A stretch of 12,195 nt of DNA from Methanobacterium sp. Lineage in GTDB: Archaea; Methanobacteriota; Methanobacteria; Methanobacteriales; Methanobacteriaceae. The notes beneath the pieces were generated by a model. The model saw only the letters and a list, made by a program, of their open reading frames with translations, was not told where the DNA came from and made no database searches. Positions 6,755 to 12,195 of this stretch are shown here, piece by piece (the first letter of the stretch is position 1; each line of letters begins with the position of its first letter). The position numbers and the translations under genes are program-made. The DNA is taken from contig JAJFTX010000050.1 of the NCBI GenBank assembly GCA_021372715.1, forward strand, positions 1-12,195, read 5' to 3'.

Positions 6755-8512
6755 ATGAAAGGCGGCGAAGCTATAATCAAATCACTGCAAGATCAAGGAG
6801 TAGACATTGTCTTCGGATATCCCGGAGGCGTATTACTTCCCTTATACGATGTAATCTATGATTCAGACTTAAAACACATATTAGTACGACATGAGCAGTG
6901 TGCTGCCCATGCAGCCGATGGTTATGCTCGTGCATCAGGAAAAGTAGGAGTATGTATTGGTACTTCTGGTCCAGGAGCTACTAATCTGGTTACTGGTATT
7001 GCTACGGCTTACATGGACTCTTCACCAGTGATAGCTATTGCCGGACAGGTAGCAACCAGTTTGATTGGTAATGATGCTTTTCAGGAAGTAGATACCCTGG
7101 GATTAACCATGCCCATTACCAAACATAACTTTCAGGCTATGAAGGCTGATGAAATACCTGGAATAATAAAATCCGCCTTTTACATAGCCAGCACCGGCAG
7201 ACAAGGTCCTGTAGCCATAGATCTTCCCAAGGATGTTCAGGAAGAAGAATTTGATTATAATGATAAATTCCAGATAGACTTACCAGGATATAAGCCCACC
7301 AGGAAAGGCCATCCTTTACAGGTGAAAAAAGCATCCAATTTAATACTAAAGTCCAAAAAACCAGTTATATTGGCTGGTGGTGGAATAATTCTATCTGAAT
7401 CCTCAGAAGAACTAATGAGTCTTTCTAAACTCATTAATGCACCAGTAACAACCACACTAATGGGAAAAGGATCATTTCCAGAGGATCATCCCCTTTCACT
7501 CGGTATGCTGGGGATGCATGGTAGAAAGGTAGCAAATTTAGTAGTTGATGAATGTGACTGTTTAATAGTTATAGGATGTCGTTTTTCGGATCGAACCACG
7601 GGTAAAGTGGAAGAATTTGCCCCAAACGCTGAAATTATCCACATAGACGTTGATCCAGCCGAAATAGGTAAAAATATCTCGGTAGATGTGCCCATAGTAG
7701 GTGACGCTAAAATCGTTTTGTCTAACCTAATCCGGACCATAAGTAAACTGAAAGAAAAGGCCGATACACCCCAAAAAGGATCCTCACCCAGTTGGGCAGA
7801 GTATATTAAAGATTTTAAAATAAACTGCATACCACGTCTTTCATATGAAGATGTACCATTAAAACCTCAACAGGTCATAAAAGAAATAAGAGATTCTATA
7901 GATTATGAAGCAGTAGTTACCACTGATGTTGGTCAAAACCAAATGTGGATGGCTCATTATTTCACCTCCAAAATACCCCGAACATTTTTATCATCCGGAG
8001 GATTGGGGACGATGGGATTCGGTTTCCCTGCTGCTATGGGAGCTAAAGTAGCTCTTCCTGAAAGTGATGTGGTGGCGGTATGTGGAGATGGTGGTTTCCT
8101 GATGGTTTCCCAGGATTTAGCAACGGTTAAAGAATATGATATACCAGTGGTTATCTGCGTATTAGACAACCGTCATCTAGGAATGGTTGCCCAATGGCAG
8201 AAACTCTTTTACGACGAAAGAATGTCCCACACCCATCTAGGAGAAGTGCCAGACTTTGTAAAACTGGCTGAAGCATTTGGAGTGCAGGGCGAAAGAGTAG
8301 AAAAACCTGGTGAAATGGAAGAAACACTTAAATGGGCTTTAAAATCAGGTGAACCAACCTTAATAGATGTTATCATTGATCCTGATGAAATCTTACCCAT
8401 GGTTCCACCGGGATGTGGACTCACTGAAATAGTGGGCGAATATAAAGTGGAAAGAGAATACCCTGGAGAAATACCATATAGATCTCCCCTTAAAGAAGAG
8501 GGTGGTGATTAA
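6755..8512 (+). CDS. ilvB: Acetohydroxyacid (acetolactate) synthase, catalytic subunit
   Basis: The enzyme condenses two pyruvates to acetolactate, or pyruvate with 2-oxobutanoate to acetohydroxybutanoate, using TPP, Mg and FAD; this is the first shared step to valine, leucine and isoleucine. The 585-aa chain shows the TPP-enzyme three-domain layout. The pyrimidine-binding domain (about 1-165) has GYPGG (21-25) and the catalytic Glu47 in RHEQ. The central FAD domain (about 190-330) has KGSFPEDHP and GMLGMHG (250-256). The TPP-diphosphate domain (about 370-555) has GDGGF (444-448) and Asn472. GMVAQWQ (476-482) includes the Trp that shapes the substrate/herbicide channel in AHAS. ATG at 6755 is preferred to the in-frame GTG at 6746, which lies inside the ribosome binding site AGGTG (6744-6748). 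It is the first gene of ilvBNC and is divergent from purD. Confidence 0.96.
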   Translation: MKGGEAIIKSLQDQGVDIVFGYPGGVLLPLYDVIYDSDLKHILVRHEQCAAHAADGYARASGKVGVCIGTSGPGATNLVTGIATAYMDSSPVIAIAGQVATSLIGNDAFQEVDTLGLTMPITKHNFQAMKADEIPGIIKSAFYIASTGRQGPVAIDLPKDVQEEEFDYNDKFQIDLPGYKPTRKGHPLQVKKASNLILKSKKPVILAGGGIILSESSEELMSLSKLINAPVTTTLMGKGSFPEDHPLSLGMLGMHGRKVANLVVDECDCLIVIGCRFSDRTTGKVEEFAPNAEIIHIDVDPAEIGKNISVDVPIVGDAKIVLSNLIRTISKLKEKADTPQKGSSPSWAEYIKDFKINCIPRLSYEDVPLKPQQVIKEIRDSIDYEAVVTTDVGQNQMWMAHYFTSKIPRTFLSSGGLGTMGFGFPAAMGAKVALPESDVVAVCGDGGFLMVSQDLATVKEYDIPVVICVLDNRHLGMVAQWQKLFYDERMSHTHLGEVPDFVKLAEAFGVQGERVEKPGEMEETLKWALKSGEPTLIDVIIDPDEILPMVPPGCGLTEIVGEYKVEREYPGEIPYRSPLKEEGGD

Positions 8513-8513
8513 A

Positions 8514-9014
8514 ATGGATAAACAACGCAGTCATGTTATCAGTGCCCTGGTATTGAATAAACCCGGTGTTCTACAACGGGTTGCTGGACTATTTACCCGA
8601 AGAGGTTTCAATATAGACAACATAACTGTAGGGACATCTGAACAAGAAGATATGGCTAGAATGACCATAATCAGCCGGGGAGATGAAAAGGTATTAGAAC
8701 AGATACTCAAACAACTAAATAAACTAATAGACGTGGTAAAAGTTAGAGATCTGGATCCGGAATTTATGGTGAAACGAGAATTATGCCTGATAAAAATTCA
8801 TGCCAATTCAGAAAGGGTTCGATCGGAAGTTATTCAATATGCCAATATTTTCCGGGGTAGAATAATTGATGTAAGCCCAGAAACTCTTACTGTGGAGATA
8901 ACCGGAACTCCAGATAAGATAGAAGCACTTATAGACCTACTAAGAGGATTTGGAATAAAAACCATAGTAAGAACCGGTGTTACTGCCATATCCAGAGGTA
9001 TGATTGATTATTAA
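8514..9014 (+). CDS. ilvN: Acetohydroxyacid synthase, regulatory subunit
   Basis: The small subunit binds IlvB, raises its activity and confers feedback inhibition by valine. The 166-aa product has an N-terminal ACT domain (about 6-80) and the AHAS small-subunit C-terminal domain (about 84-160). The effector-site pattern LNKPGVLQRVAGLF-TRRGFNI is well conserved: Gly18 and Asn33 align with the E. coli IlvH Gly14 and Asn29, whose change relieves valine inhibition. Valine sensitivity is therefore predicted, not shown. ATG at 8514 is separated from the ilvB stop by a single base. Its ribosome binding site GGTGAT (8504-8509) forms the last sense codons of ilvB, so the two are translationally coupled. 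The upstream in-frame GTG codons (8502 and 8505) belong to that site and are not taken as starts. The name ilvH is also used for this family. Confidence 0.95.
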   Translation: MDKQRSHVISALVLNKPGVLQRVAGLFTRRGFNIDNITVGTSEQEDMARMTIISRGDEKVLEQILKQLNKLIDVVKVRDLDPEFMVKRELCLIKIHANSERVRSEVIQYANIFRGRIIDVSPETLTVEITGTPDKIEALIDLLRGFGIKTIVRTGVTAISRGMIDY

Positions 9015-9031
9015 ATGAATACTCGAACATG

Positions 9032-9041
9032 TTAAAATATT
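9032..9041 (+). promoter_or_regulatory. Possible internal promoter before ilvC
   Basis: TTAAAATATT in the 87-nt ilvN-ilvC gap could act as a TATA box with a start near 9061 and a leader of about 40 nt. It follows the 8-bp palindrome AACATGTT (9026-9033). No T tract ends the ilvBN message here, so readthrough from ilvN is at least as likely; ilvC also has the strongest ribosome binding site in the window, GGGAGG (9088-9093). Confidence 0.22.
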
Positions 9042-9101
9042 TGAATTAATTTCGTGAACTAAACGATTAAATTATTATTTAAATTTAGGGAGGTTTTATA
9101 G

Positions 9102-10079
9102 ATGTATTATGAAAAAGACGTGGATTTAGAAGTTTTAAAGGATAAAAAAATTGCAGTTATAGGTTATGGAAGCCAGGGAATGGCCCAATCAAGGAACATG
9201 GCAGAAAGCGGATTAGATGTCGTTGTGGGGCTAAGAAAAAATGGAAGATCATGGGAAACTGCTAAAAATGATGGAATGCAAGTATTAACAGTTGAAGAAG
9301 CTGCTAATGAGGCAGATATAGTACATATACTGGTTCCTGATGAAATTCAAGCTTTCGTGTACCAGGAATCAATTAAAAATAGTCTGGAGGAAGGAAATAC
9401 CATATCCTTTTCCCATGGATACAACATCCATTTTGGCTATATCAAACCACCTGAAAACGTGAATATCGCCATGATTGCTCCTAAAGGGCCAGGTGCTATG
9501 GTTAGACAGACTTATCTGGAAGGTTTCGGTATTCCCGGCCTAGTAGCTGTGGAAAACGACTATTCCGGAAACACTTTAGAGATTGCACTGGCCATGGGTA
9601 AAGGAGTGGGATTAACCCGGGCAGGTATGCTGGAAACCACCTTTAAAGAGGAAACTGAAACCGATCTATTCGGAGAACAGGCGGTATTATGTGGTGGAGT
9701 AACAGAACTTATTAAAAACGGGTTTGAAACCCTGGTAGAAGCTGGTTATCAGCCGGAATTGGCCTACTTCGAGACCTGTCATGAAATGAAACTGATCATC
9801 GACCTGATATATAGGAACGGATTCGCTGGTATGTGGGATAATGTAAGTAACACAGCCGAATTTGGTGGATTAGTTAGAAGAGAGAGATTAATAACCCCAG
9901 AAACTAAAAAAGAAATGAAAAAGATCCTAGAAGAAATTCAAAAAGGTGAATTCGCTAAGGAATGGGCCCTGGAAAACCAGGCCGGTCGGCCAATGCTTAA
10001 CCGTTTAAGGGCTATAGAAGCAGATCTTCCCATTGAAAAGGTGGGTGCTAAGTTAAGACAACTATGCGGACTGCAATAA
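9102..10079 (+). CDS. ilvC: Ketol-acid reductoisomerase, class I
   Basis: KARI isomerises and reduces acetolactate or acetohydroxybutanoate to the dihydroxy acids used by IlvD, using NADPH and two Mg ions. The 325-aa product fits the short class I form. The N-terminal Rossmann domain has GYGSQG (21-26) and the cofactor-selecting loop GLRKNGRSW (43-51), with Arg45 and Ser50 placed for the NADPH 2'-phosphate. Catalytic His105 lies in SHGYN and Lys128 in APKGPG. The knotted C-terminal domain supplies the metal ligands Asp188 and Glu192 (DLFGE), Glu224 and Glu228 (ETCHE), and substrate-binding Ser249 in SNTAE. Two usually conserved positions differ from the common bacterial text: GYGSQGM rather than GYGSQGH, and GPGAMVR rather than GPGHxVR. 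Neither is one of the catalytic residues listed. The gene is last in ilvBNC, followed by a T8 tract. Confidence 0.96.
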   Translation: MYYEKDVDLEVLKDKKIAVIGYGSQGMAQSRNMAESGLDVVVGLRKNGRSWETAKNDGMQVLTVEEAANEADIVHILVPDEIQAFVYQESIKNSLEEGNTISFSHGYNIHFGYIKPPENVNIAMIAPKGPGAMVRQTYLEGFGIPGLVAVENDYSGNTLEIALAMGKGVGLTRAGMLETTFKEETETDLFGEQAVLCGGVTELIKNGFETLVEAGYQPELAYFETCHEMKLIIDLIYRNGFAGMWDNVSNTAEFGGLVRRERLITPETKKEMKKILEEIQKGEFAKEWALENQAGRPMLNRLRAIEADLPIEKVGAKLRQLCGLQ

Positions 10080-10096
10080 TAAACATCCTCTATTTA

Positions 10097-10104
10097 TTTT
10101 TTTT
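10097..10104 (+). terminator. T8 terminator after ilvC
   Basis: Eight consecutive T start 17 nt after the ilvC stop codon. This is the clearest hairpin-free archaeal terminator in the window and should end the ilvBNC transcript. It abuts the TATA candidate of the next gene. Confidence 0.6.
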
Positions 10105-10109
10105 ATAAA
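10102..10109 (+). promoter_or_regulatory. Candidate TATA box of the methanogenesis marker 12 gene
   Basis: TTTATAAA matches the archaeal TATA consensus well and predicts a start near 10130, giving a short leader of about 16 nt with AGGAG at 10136-10140. It overlaps the 3' part of the ilvC terminator T tract. Confidence 0.4.
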
Positions 10110-10146
10110 GAATCAAAAAATAATTAATCTATAATAGGAGAATTTT

Positions 10147-11139
10147 ATGGTCTTTGTAGGTATGGATCATGGAACTACTGGCGTTTCCTTCAGTATATTA
10201 GGTGAAGAAACTATTCATTTTAAAATAGGAAGGGAAGAAACTTCATCTGGAAGTATTTCCGCAATAGCAGAGTTAAAGAAGAGGGTTAATATTGCCGATA
10301 TATCTCTCATGGCCATTACCTATGCTATGGGAGATGGAATCTCTAGCATAATACCCTTAGAAAAGGTTAAAGACCGAGGAATATTGTCCATAAATGGTGC
10401 GGGAAAAGTAACTGGTGGAGGTACCGCTGTTTATCAGGAAATAGAAGAATCTGGTATTCCCACTGTTCTAATTCCAGGAATTCATTGTAAAACCCCTTCT
10501 CTTTATCCCTGGTTTAAAGCTGCTTATTCTCATCATGCCAGTGCTGAGAAGATCAGTATTGCCTACCATGCTTATCTGGAAACAGGTTTTAAGAACATGA
10601 TTATTTCAGACATCAGTTCCAATACAGTTAGTATACTGGTGGAGGATGGCAAAATTAGAGGTGCCATTGATGCATGTATAGGGGCTATGGGGATTATACA
10701 TGGTCCTTTGGATTTACAGATGATCCGAGATATTGATGATGGAATTAGAACAGCTAATGATTGTTTTTCTCATGCAGGAGCTGTTAAAATAGCAGGTGTG
10801 AATGAAAAAGTGGCCCGAGCTAAAGATGAGATTTTAAAACGTCTTAAAAATGGTGATCAAAAGGCAGAATTAGCCCTGGAAACCATGATCAACACCATCA
10901 CCATGGAAATATATGGTTTAGCAGGAATCGCCCCTAAACTGGATGGGATCGTTTTAACAGGGTCTATTGGTTCCATGAATGAACCTTTGGATGTATTTAA
11001 TTCTATAAAAACTAAAATAGAAGATATTTGCCCGGTTATAAGGATCGGTGAAAGATCTGGTTCCATTGGAAGTGCACAAATAGCTAAAGCTGTTTTTGAG
11101 GGTGAAAAAGAAGTTATAGGGATCCTTGTAGAGAAATAA
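10147..11139 (+). CDS. Methanogenesis marker protein 12 (UPF0285), ASKHA-like
   Basis: The 330-aa product is recognised as methanogenesis marker 12 (UPF0285), a conserved family of methanogens whose biochemical role is not established to my knowledge. The fold looks like the acetate/sugar kinase-Hsp70-actin (ASKHA) superfamily. An N-terminal GMDHGTTGVSFSIL (5-18) resembles the phosphate-1 loop. SDISSNTVSIL (154-164) resembles the phosphate-2 loop. GIVLTGSIGSMNEP (267-280) resembles the adenosine motif. ATP binding or hydrolysis is therefore inferred, and the substrate is unknown. Conserved-looking stretches such as GAGKVTGGGTAVYQE and GIHCKTPSLYPWFKAAYSHH (111-130) may form the specific site. 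ATG at 10147 has AGGAG (10136-10140) upstream. It follows ilvC but has its own promoter candidate and is not an obvious operon member. It converges with the DUF2098 gene across 13 nt. Confidence 0.9.
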   Translation: MVFVGMDHGTTGVSFSILGEETIHFKIGREETSSGSISAIAELKKRVNIADISLMAITYAMGDGISSIIPLEKVKDRGILSINGAGKVTGGGTAVYQEIEESGIPTVLIPGIHCKTPSLYPWFKAAYSHHASAEKISIAYHAYLETGFKNMIISDISSNTVSILVEDGKIRGAIDACIGAMGIIHGPLDLQMIRDIDDGIRTANDCFSHAGAVKIAGVNEKVARAKDEILKRLKNGDQKAELALETMINTITMEIYGLAGIAPKLDGIVLTGSIGSMNEPLDVFNSIKTKIEDICPVIRIGERSGSIGSAQIAKAVFEGEKEVIGILVEK

Positions 11140-11153
11140 TTATTTTTACTTTT
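11140..11153 (+). terminator. T-rich tract after the marker 12 gene
   Basis: TTATTTTTACTTTT follows the stop codon immediately and fills the whole gap to the convergent DUF2098 gene, whose stop it just reaches. It is a suitable hairpin-free terminator for the plus-strand gene. No equally good T tract follows the DUF2098 gene on the minus strand. Confidence 0.5.
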
Positions 11154-11455
11154 CAGCCACCGCCAACTCCAGGTCCATCAGAGTCTCTGGATATTTCATA
11201 ATTTTTATGAGATGTTTGTTTAAGCCGTTGCAGTATTTTTTCTTTATTTGATTTTTTAAAGGTTCTTCTTTTATTTTCTTCTTCAATCACCATTAAGTAA
11301 TCTAATCTGTAGTATAAACCTGTGGAATCCAGCCTAATCCAGGTATTATCTTCCATAAAACAAATTTTATCAGCTTTACCTTTAGTTCTGGTTCCTATAT
11401 ATTTTAAAGTGGTCCCTTCTGTTATTTTTTGGCCATTAAAATCTATAATATCCAT
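11153..11455 (-). CDS. DUF2098 family protein, function unknown
   Basis: This is a small 100-aa protein of the archaeal DUF2098 family, most often seen in methanogens; no activity is known to me. The recognisable core is LKYIGTRTKGKADKI (17-31), then WIRLDSTGLYYRLDYL (39-54), suggesting a small beta-barrel, SH3-like fold (inference). A lysine/arginine-rich helical stretch (about 61-84) follows, and the protein ends in GPGVGGG. There is no signal peptide or membrane segment. ATG at 11455 is chosen: AGGTG (11466-11462) sits 6 nt upstream, and the in-frame GTG at 11464 is part of that site. The gene lies downstream of surE on the same strand, but a 202-nt gap with three operator-like palindromes separates them, so it is probably controlled on its own. 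Confidence 0.85.
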   Translation of the reverse strand: MDIIDFNGQKITEGTTLKYIGTRTKGKADKICFMEDNTWIRLDSTGLYYRLDYLMVIEEENKRRTFKKSNKEKILQRLKQTSHKNYEISRDSDGPGVGGG

Positions 11456-11513
11456 TGGAAACACCTGATGTTTTAATTTTTATATGTATTTTTTAGTATT
11501 AATGTTTACGCAC

Positions 11514-11530
11514 TAGTCTACTGTAGACTA
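11514..11530. promoter_or_regulatory. Operator-like palindrome, copy 1
   Basis: TAGTCTACTGTAGACTA is a perfect 17-nt odd palindrome: 8-bp arms around a central T. It is the copy nearest to the DUF2098 start, 59 bp upstream, and could overlap that gene's transcript start if the A-rich CTTAAAAAAATC stretch near 11540-11552 (minus strand) is the TATA box. Confidence 0.6.
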
Positions 11531-11556
11531 AAAATTATGATTTTTTTAAGTGATTT

Positions 11557-11573
11557 TAGTCTACAGTAGAAAA
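11557..11573. promoter_or_regulatory. Operator-like palindrome, copy 2
   Basis: TAGTCTACAGTAGAAAA shares the core TCTAC-W-GTAGA (perfect over 11560-11570, centre 11565). It combines the left arm of copy 1 (TAGTCTAC) with the right arm of copy 3 (GTAGAAAA). Its centre is 43 bp from that of copy 1. Confidence 0.55.
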
Positions 11574-11597
11574 AATGTTGATGTTCAATAAAAAATG

Positions 11598-11617
11598 TAT
11601 TCTGAATATACAGAATA
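11598..11617. repeat. Inverted repeat of a different sequence between copies 2 and 3
   Basis: TATTCTG (11598-11604) and CAGAATA (11611-11617) form a perfect 7-bp inverted repeat with a 6-nt spacer. It is enclosed by a second pair, TTCAATA (11584-11590) and TATTGAA (11616-11622), whose centre is offset, so the two pairings are mutually exclusive. It could be another protein-binding site or an A/T-rich coincidence. Confidence 0.35.
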
Positions 11618-11628
11618 TTGAAATAAAA

Positions 11629-11645
11629 TTTTCTACTGTAGAAAA
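11629..11645. promoter_or_regulatory. Operator-like palindrome, copy 3
   Basis: TTTTCTACTGTAGAAAA is a second perfect 17-nt odd palindrome with the same TCTAC-T-GTAGA core. Its centre is 72 bp from copy 2 and it begins 13 bp past the surE stop codon. It overlaps the surE terminator tract, so a role in surE termination cannot be excluded, but the shared core with copies 1 and 2 favours protein binding. Confidence 0.55.
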
Positions 11646-11647
11646 AA
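11642..11647 (-). terminator. Oligo-T tract after surE
   Basis: On the minus strand six T begin 10 nt after the surE stop codon and run into palindrome copy 3, after which TTTTATTT follows. This probably terminates surE before the DUF2098 gene. Confidence 0.4.
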
Positions 11648-11657
11648 TTAGAATGAT

Positions 11658-12195
11658 TTACTCTAACCATTTCCTTATCAAATCCATATTAGCAGAAGAA
11701 TCCAATGAAATAGGGGTTATGGTAGCGCAATTTTCTTCCCTAAGCACGTGAACATCTGTTCCAGGATCATCCTTTTCCATGGGCACACCATCGATCCAAT
11801 AATAAGGTCTTCCCCGGGGATCCAATCTTTTTTCAATGTGTACCTTATACATCCTCTTCCCCAGTCGGGTTAATTTAATTTTTTCATTATCTGGATTAGA
11901 AGGGATGTTAAGATTAATGAAATCTATTCCATCTGGTAAAGATTTTCGAGCCATCATCCGGGCCACCTTTCCAGTCATCTTCTGAGCGTGTGTGAAATCC
12001 ACATCAACATGTCCATCATGAAATTTGATATCACCCCGTGTAACTTGTAAAGAAACAGCAAGAGCAGGTATATCATGGGCAGCGGCTTCCATAGCTGCTC
12101 CTATTGTTCCAGATGTTGTTAATTCTGACATTCCCAGATTTTCCCCAATATTAATCCCAGATATAATCATATCTGGTTTTTCACAGCATATTTCG
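11658..12195 (-). CDS. surE: 5'-nucleotidase SurE (N-terminus beyond the window)
   Basis: SurE removes phosphate from nucleoside 5'- or 3'-monophosphates and short polyphosphates with a divalent metal, in the cytoplasm. The last 178 codons are present; the reading frame stays open to the window edge and encodes EICCEKPDMI before the family box SGINIGENLG, so the internal ATG at 12170 is not the start. Family members run to about 250-265 residues, so roughly 80 N-terminal residues are missing, including the metal-binding Asp-Asp and the active-site Ser. Visible signatures are SGIN with the metal/phosphate-binding Asn, TSGTIGAAMEAA and PALAVSLQ. The C-terminal part (WIDGVPMEKDDPGTDVHVLREENCATITPI) corresponds to the family's oligomerisation arm and closing strand. 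The reading frame is intact. It is upstream of the DUF2098 gene on the same strand. Confidence 0.93.
   Translation of the reverse strand, partial: EICCEKPDMIISGINIGENLGMSELTTSGTIGAAMEAAAHDIPALAVSLQVTRGDIKFHDGHVDVDFTHAQKMTGKVARMMARKSLPDGIDFINLNIPSNPDNEKIKLTRLGKRMYKVHIEKRLDPRGRPYYWIDGVPMEKDDPGTDVHVLREENCATITPISLDSSANMDLIRKWLE

Noticed and set aside
11514..11645. The repeated palindromes as a small CRISPR array
   Set aside because: Only three copies with 26- and 55-nt gaps, a fully palindromic 11-17 nt unit instead of a 24-37 nt repeat, and no cas genes nearby.
11629..11647. Palindrome copy 3 as a bacterial-style hairpin terminator of surE
   Set aside because: The symmetry leaves only a 1- to 3-nt loop and an A/T-only lower stem, archaeal termination does not need a hairpin, and the same core recurs twice where no gene ends. 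The T tract itself is kept as the terminator.
11465..11657. A short gene or insertion-sequence remnant in the spacer
   Set aside because: No frame of useful length with a ribosome binding site, no transposase-like peptide, and no terminal repeats with a target duplication were found.
12168..12170. ATG at 12170 (minus) as the start of surE
   Set aside because: The frame continues upstream to the window edge and encodes conserved SurE sequence (EKPDMIISGIN); the real start lies outside the window.

Overview
The window is a compact, AT-rich archaeal chromosome segment, most likely from a hydrogenotrophic methanogen of the order Methanobacteriales (Methanobacterium or a close relative; genus not certain). 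Four things point there: a methanogenesis marker protein 12 gene (a family confined to methanogens), a DUF2098 gene, an ER/archaeal-type signal peptidase with a Ser-His-Asp set, and archaeal signals throughout (AGGTGA-type ribosome binding sites, TATA boxes, oligo-T terminators). From memory, not checked here, the same order of genes occurs around MTH1435-MTH1449 of Methanothermobacter thermautotrophicus. No mobile element, CRISPR array, tRNA or rRNA was recognised, and all ten protein genes look intact except surE, which is cut by the window edge.

Layout. Positions 1-117: promoter region with a TATA box and a 14-bp perfect palindrome. 118-2217 (+): ilvD and, 9 nt later, a signal peptidase gene. 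2302-4152 (+): argS, which converges with argF (4163-5068, -) across only 10 nt. 5191-6513 (-): purD. 6514-6754: divergent purD/ilvB control region with an 11-bp inverted repeat. 6755-10079 (+): ilvB-ilvN-ilvC. 10147-11139 (+): methanogenesis marker protein 12, converging with a DUF2098 gene (11153-11455, -) across 13 nt. 11456-11657: non-coding spacer carrying three copies of an odd-length palindrome. 11658 to the end (-): the C-terminal two thirds of surE.

Function. ilvB/ilvN (acetohydroxyacid synthase), ilvC (ketol-acid reductoisomerase) and ilvD (dihydroxy-acid dehydratase) supply the shared valine/isoleucine steps up to the 2-keto acids; no branched-chain transaminase gene is seen. argF makes citrulline for arginine and argS charges tRNA-Arg. 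purD makes GAR for purines, and surE removes phosphate from nucleotides. The region is mainly housekeeping anabolism.

What deserves a second look is between the genes. Several promoters carry clean dyad symmetries (ilvD, ilvB, argF), and the surE/DUF2098 spacer holds a helically phased trio of TCTAC-W-GTAGA palindromes that looks like an operator array for an unidentified dimeric regulator. There is no clear evidence of a wholly new multi-gene system in the coding part.
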